Source of the DNA: Anaerolineales bacterium UBA6663
GTDB taxonomy: Bacteria > Chloroflexota > Anaerolineae > Anaerolineales > UBA6663
Direction: 5' to 3'
NCBI GenBank assembly: GCA_002455335.1
Contig: DKKP01000102.1
Coordinates: 1-16,802 of the forward strand
Length of the DNA: 16,802 bases
The translations under genes were made by a program, and so were the position numbers. Under the pieces are notes generated by a model. The model was not told where the DNA came from and made no database searches. It saw only the letters and a program-made list of their open reading frames with translations. Every line of letters starts with the position of its first letter. Position 1 is the stretch's first letter. Of the stretch, positions 14,066 to 16,802 are shown piece by piece.

Positions 14066-15280
14066 ATGCAGGTCTTGCTTCTGACCCAGGTTTTGCCGTA
14101 CCCGCCCGACAGCGGCCCAAAAGTCAAAACCTGGAACGTCCTCAAGTATCTGGCGCGCGAGCATACTGTCACGCTTGTCTCGTTTGTGCGCGGCGATCAG
14201 TCGGCCGATGTGGCCGGGTTGGCGTCGCTGTGTGCGGGCGGGGTGCACACCGTGCCGATCGAGCGCGGGGCCATTCGGGATGGCGTCGCCCTGATGCGGA
14301 GCATGGTCACCGGCGCGCCGTGGATGATGGTGCGCGATGATCGCGCCGAGATGCGCACGCTGCTGAGCCGATTGGCGGCAGACCGGCAGTTCGACGTGGT
14401 TCACGCCGATCAACTCAACATGGCCCAGTACGCCGAGCACGTCGCTCGCGGCTCGGCCACGCGTCCGAGGCTTGTGCTGGATGCGCACAACGCGCTCTGG
14501 TTGCTCTACCGCCGGCTGGCGACGACGATGAAGCCCGGCCCGCGCCGGGCCATGCTCGAGCGCGATTGGCGTCTGCTCAAGGGCTACGAGGGCCGCATCG
14601 TGCGCGACTTCGATGGCGTCCTGGCGGTTAGCGAAGAGGACCGCGCCGCGCTGGGCGAAGCCGCCGGTGTCGAGCGCGCGATGACCGTGATCCCGATCGC
14701 GGTCGATACCGATGAACTGCCTGTCGTCGCGCGTGAGCCGGCGGCCCGCCAGTTGACTCACATCGGCACCATGTATTGGCCACCGAACATCGACGGCATG
14801 CTCTGGTTCATCCGCGAGATCTATCCACGGATACGCGAAGGCGCTCCGGAGACCGGGCTTGATTTGATCGGCGCTCGTCCGCCTCAGGAGCTGGTCGGGC
14901 TCAACGGACAGGTGCCCGGGCTGAACGTGGCCGGCTATGTCGCCGACGTCGCCCCGTACCTCGCCTGCTGCGGCGTGTTCATCGTGCCGCTGCGCGCGGG
15001 CGGCGGCATGCGGGTCAAGATCCTCGAGGCCCTGTCGCGTGGGCTCCCGCTGGTGACCACCACGCTGGGCTGCGAGGGCATCGCGGTCAAAGACGGCGAG
15101 CACGTCCTGATCGCCGACACCCCGGCCGATTTCGCAGCGGCTGTCCTGCGGGTGCTGGGTGACCCGGCCCTGGCGCAGGCGCTGGCGCGCAATGGCCGCC
15201 GGCTGATCGAAACCACCTACGACTATCGCGCGGCCTGCCGCCCGCTCGAAACGGTGTACAGCGGCTCGAAAGGCGCGTGA
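14066..15280 (+). CDS. GT4-family glycosyltransferase (Stp1/TIGR03087-like), second copy
   Basis: The 404-residue GT-B protein begins MQVLLLTQVLPYPPDSGPKV, then KTWNVLKYLAREHTVTLVSF, aligning closely in pattern with the GT4 at 10429. VVHADQLNMAQYAEHVA and LVLDAHNALWLLYRRLA fill the acceptor domain. The donor half has IGTMYWPPNIDGMLWFIREI, NVAGYVADVAPYLA, and IVPLRAGGGMRVKILEALSR with E321; the first EX7E Glu is Gly, as in its paralogue. LVTTTLGCEGIAVKDGEHVL is the usual phosphate-loop region. Length and motifs are complete. The weak TAGGG at 14056-14060 is the only candidate ribosome binding site and falls within an inverted repeat. Its TGA overlaps the GTG of the following membrane protein by 4 bp, so the two are probably coupled. 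Specificity is unknown. Confidence 0.9.
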   Translation: MQVLLLTQVLPYPPDSGPKVKTWNVLKYLAREHTVTLVSFVRGDQSADVAGLASLCAGGVHTVPIERGAIRDGVALMRSMVTGAPWMMVRDDRAEMRTLLSRLAADRQFDVVHADQLNMAQYAEHVARGSATRPRLVLDAHNALWLLYRRLATTMKPGPRRAMLERDWRLLKGYEGRIVRDFDGVLAVSEEDRAALGEAAGVERAMTVIPIAVDTDELPVVAREPAARQLTHIGTMYWPPNIDGMLWFIREIYPRIREGAPETGLDLIGARPPQELVGLNGQVPGLNVAGYVADVAPYLACCGVFIVPLRAGGGMRVKILEALSRGLPLVTTTLGCEGIAVKDGEHVLIADTPADFAAAVLRVLGDPALAQALARNGRRLIETTYDYRAACRPLETVYSGSKGA

Positions 15281-16802
15281 CGAACGTGGCGAAGACATCC
15301 CCGATTGAGGCCGTCGATCGACGGATCGCCCTGGGCCTGATCCTGCTTCTGTCGTTTGTCTACGCCTACGTCTTCCCGCGTTGGGCCGATCCCAATCAAG
15401 ATTCGCGGCTCAAGATGGTCGTCGCGATCGTCGACGATGGTACGTTCCAGATCGACAAATACCTGGGCACCACGGTCGACTACGCCAAAGTCGGCGACCA
15501 CTACTACAGCGACAAGGCCCCCGGGGTCGCTTTTCTGGGTGTGCCCGTGTACTGGGCGCTGCGCCAGCTGCCGATCTTCGATCTGTTGAGCGAGCGTCTG
15601 GCCTCGAGCAGCGCCTTTCAATCCACGTTGCGCGAAGACGGCGCGGGCGTGAGCACCGACCGGGTGCGGTTTGCCGTCGCGCAGGTCGCGATCGCGTTCG
15701 TCGTCGGCGCCGTGCCGACGGCGCTGCTCGCCGGGTTGATGTACCTGTGGCTGGCTCGGGTTCAGGTTGCGGCCTGGCCCCGGTTGGTTGTGGCGCTCGG
15801 ATATGCGCTGCTCACCCCGGCCTTCGCCTATGCCAACACCCTGTACGGTCATCAACTGGCCGCGTTCTTGCTGTTCGCCGCGTTCTTCGGGCTGTCGACA
15901 GCCCGGCGCTTCTCGCTCGGGGCCGCGGCCCTGATCGGTTTCCTGCTGGCCTATACGGTCGTCACCGAGTACCCGATGGCCCTGGTGGTCGGCGTGCTCT
16001 GGCTCTACGCGCTCTGGCGGTTTCGCGCGGTCGGCCAGATCGGCCGGATCGTGCCGCTCACGCTCGTCGCGTCGCTGGTCGCGGCCGGCTGGATGGCCTA
16101 TAACAACGCCGTCTTCGGCGGGCCGCTCAACCTGGGCTATAGCTACTCCGAGCAATGGGTCACGCAACACTCGACCGGGTTTGTGTCGCTCACGCTGCCC
16201 AGCGCCGCCGCGTTGTGGGGGATCACGTTCGGGGTCTTCCGTGGGCTGTTCGTGCTTGCACCGTGGTTGCTGCTCAGCCTGCCAGGCTTTGTGGTCTGGT
16301 GGCGCGAATCACGCCTGGATAAGGCGGGTGCCGGCCGACCGGAGTGGCGGGTCGCAACGACGGCCGTGGTCCTGGTTACCGTGTTCAATGCTTCGTCGGT
16401 GATGTGGTGGGGCGGCTTCGCGATTGGGCCGCGGTATCTCTTGCCGGCGCTGCCGTTCCTTGTGTTGCCGGTCGGTTATGTGTTGCGCCGCTGGGGCGGA
16501 TCGTTCTCGCTGCGGCTCGGGTTGGGCGCGCTGCTGATTTGGGCGTGGGTCGCCGTCTGGGGATTGACGCTGGCCGAGCAGGCGTTCCCATCGGATGCGA
16601 TCCAGAACCCGCTGGTCGACTTTGCGCTGCCGAACTGGATCGCCGGGAACATCGCGCGCAACGCCGGGACGTTGTTGGGGCTGCGCGGCCCGCTCGGGCT
16701 GGCGCCGCTCGTGGCGCTCGTCGCGCTGGGCGCAGGCGCGCTTGGCATCCTGGGCCAGAGAACGGCGGCTGAGCGCACCGGTCAAGCCGAACAGGCAAGT
16801 CG
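15277..16802 (+). CDS. Polytopic GT-C/GT39-like membrane glycosyltransferase (3' end outside window)
   Basis: The frame starting at GTG 15277 stays open for 508 codons to the window edge, with no stop, so the C-terminus is missing. GTG 15277 overlaps the preceding TGA by 4 bp (GTGA) and has AAAGG just upstream; GTG 15286 is a possible alternative. After one N-terminal membrane segment (IALGLILLLSFVYAYVF) comes the extracytoplasmic signature WADPNQDSRLKMVVAIVDD, with an acidic/Arg DSR at 42-44, then HYYSDKAPGVAFLGVPVYW (YYSDKAPG 76-83). These resemble a widespread, poorly characterised family annotated as polyprenyl-phosphate-dependent glycosyltransferase or hypothetical membrane protein. Roughly ten further hydrophobic segments follow, and GGFAIGPRYLLPALPFLVLP lies near residue 390. 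It may transfer a sugar from a lipid carrier on the outer membrane face; this is inference from family resemblance and context. Confidence 0.75.
   Translation, partial: MTNVAKTSPIEAVDRRIALGLILLLSFVYAYVFPRWADPNQDSRLKMVVAIVDDGTFQIDKYLGTTVDYAKVGDHYYSDKAPGVAFLGVPVYWALRQLPIFDLLSERLASSSAFQSTLREDGAGVSTDRVRFAVAQVAIAFVVGAVPTALLAGLMYLWLARVQVAAWPRLVVALGYALLTPAFAYANTLYGHQLAAFLLFAAFFGLSTARRFSLGAAALIGFLLAYTVVTEYPMALVVGVLWLYALWRFRAVGQIGRIVPLTLVASLVAAGWMAYNNAVFGGPLNLGYSYSEQWVTQHSTGFVSLTLPSAAALWGITFGVFRGLFVLAPWLLLSLPGFVVWWRESRLDKAGAGRPEWRVATTAVVLVTVFNASSVMWWGGFAIGPRYLLPALPFLVLPVGYVLRRWGGSFSLRLGLGALLIWAWVAVWGLTLAEQAFPSDAIQNPLVDFALPNWIAGNIARNAGTLLGLRGPLGLAPLVALVALGAGALGILGQRTAAERTGQAEQAS

Noticed and set aside
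13928..15298. 456-codon open frame on the minus strand opposite the second GT4
   Set aside because: The translation is low-information (HRR/RAG-rich) and lies exactly antisense to a complete GT4 with clear motifs.
2221..15695. Cyanobacterial origin from the HIP1-like octamers
   Set aside because: Five octamers in 16.8 kb are suggestive but not at the density of HIP1-rich cyanobacteria, and the gene style is not cyanobacterial.

Overview
The window is about 16.8 kb of high-GC bacterial DNA (low 60s % G+C by eye) with every recognisable gene on the + strand. It reads as the glycosyltransferase-rich core of a surface polysaccharide (exopolysaccharide or O-antigen-type) locus. The high-GC codon use, the Thr/Pro/Ala-rich linker on the secreted protein at the left edge and the GT4/GT2 repertoire resemble Chloroflexota (Anaerolineae-like) genomes. 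That assignment is an inference; no marker gene is present.

Layout. (1) Bases 2-1651 hold the C-terminal part of a secreted PQQ-type beta-propeller protein whose start lies outside the window. (2) Bases 1856-4731 hold a Wzx-type flippase and a GT4 glycosyltransferase. (3) After a 238-bp gap with the best promoter candidate come four closely packed genes (4970-9277): an extended-SDR epimerase/dehydratase-like protein, a DegT/DnrJ/EryC1/StrS PLP aminotransferase and two GT4 glycosyltransferases. (4) After a 178-bp GC-rich leader comes a second block (9456 to the right edge): GT2, GT4, a Wzy/O-antigen-ligase-like membrane protein, GT2, GT4, and a polytopic GT-C/GT39-like membrane protein that runs off the window. 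That last gene has no stop codon before the edge and is easy to miss.

How the genes fit together. The SDR and aminotransferase probably modify a nucleotide sugar. Six cytoplasmic glycosyltransferases (four GT4, two GT2) plus the GT4 beside the flippase would assemble a lipid-linked repeat unit. The flippase would export it and the Wzy/ligase-like protein would polymerise or ligate it outside the membrane, while the GT-C-like protein may add side residues from a polyprenyl-phosphate sugar. Not in the window: an initiating phosphoglycosyltransferase, chain-length regulator, export channel and a complete keto-sugar-generating dehydratase. The locus therefore probably extends on either side.

Points most worth a second look: the SDR has Asn where the catalytic Tyr of YxxxK should be; a GT2-GT4 pair occurs on both sides of the wzy-like gene; one GT4 lacks the EX7E acidic pair; another GT4 carries a three-Cys insertion; and the CGATCG / GCGATCGC palindrome is over-represented. 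No RNA genes, CRISPR arrays, insertion sequences or integrases were seen. I did not find a clearly new biological system; this is mostly a coherent but divergent glycan locus.
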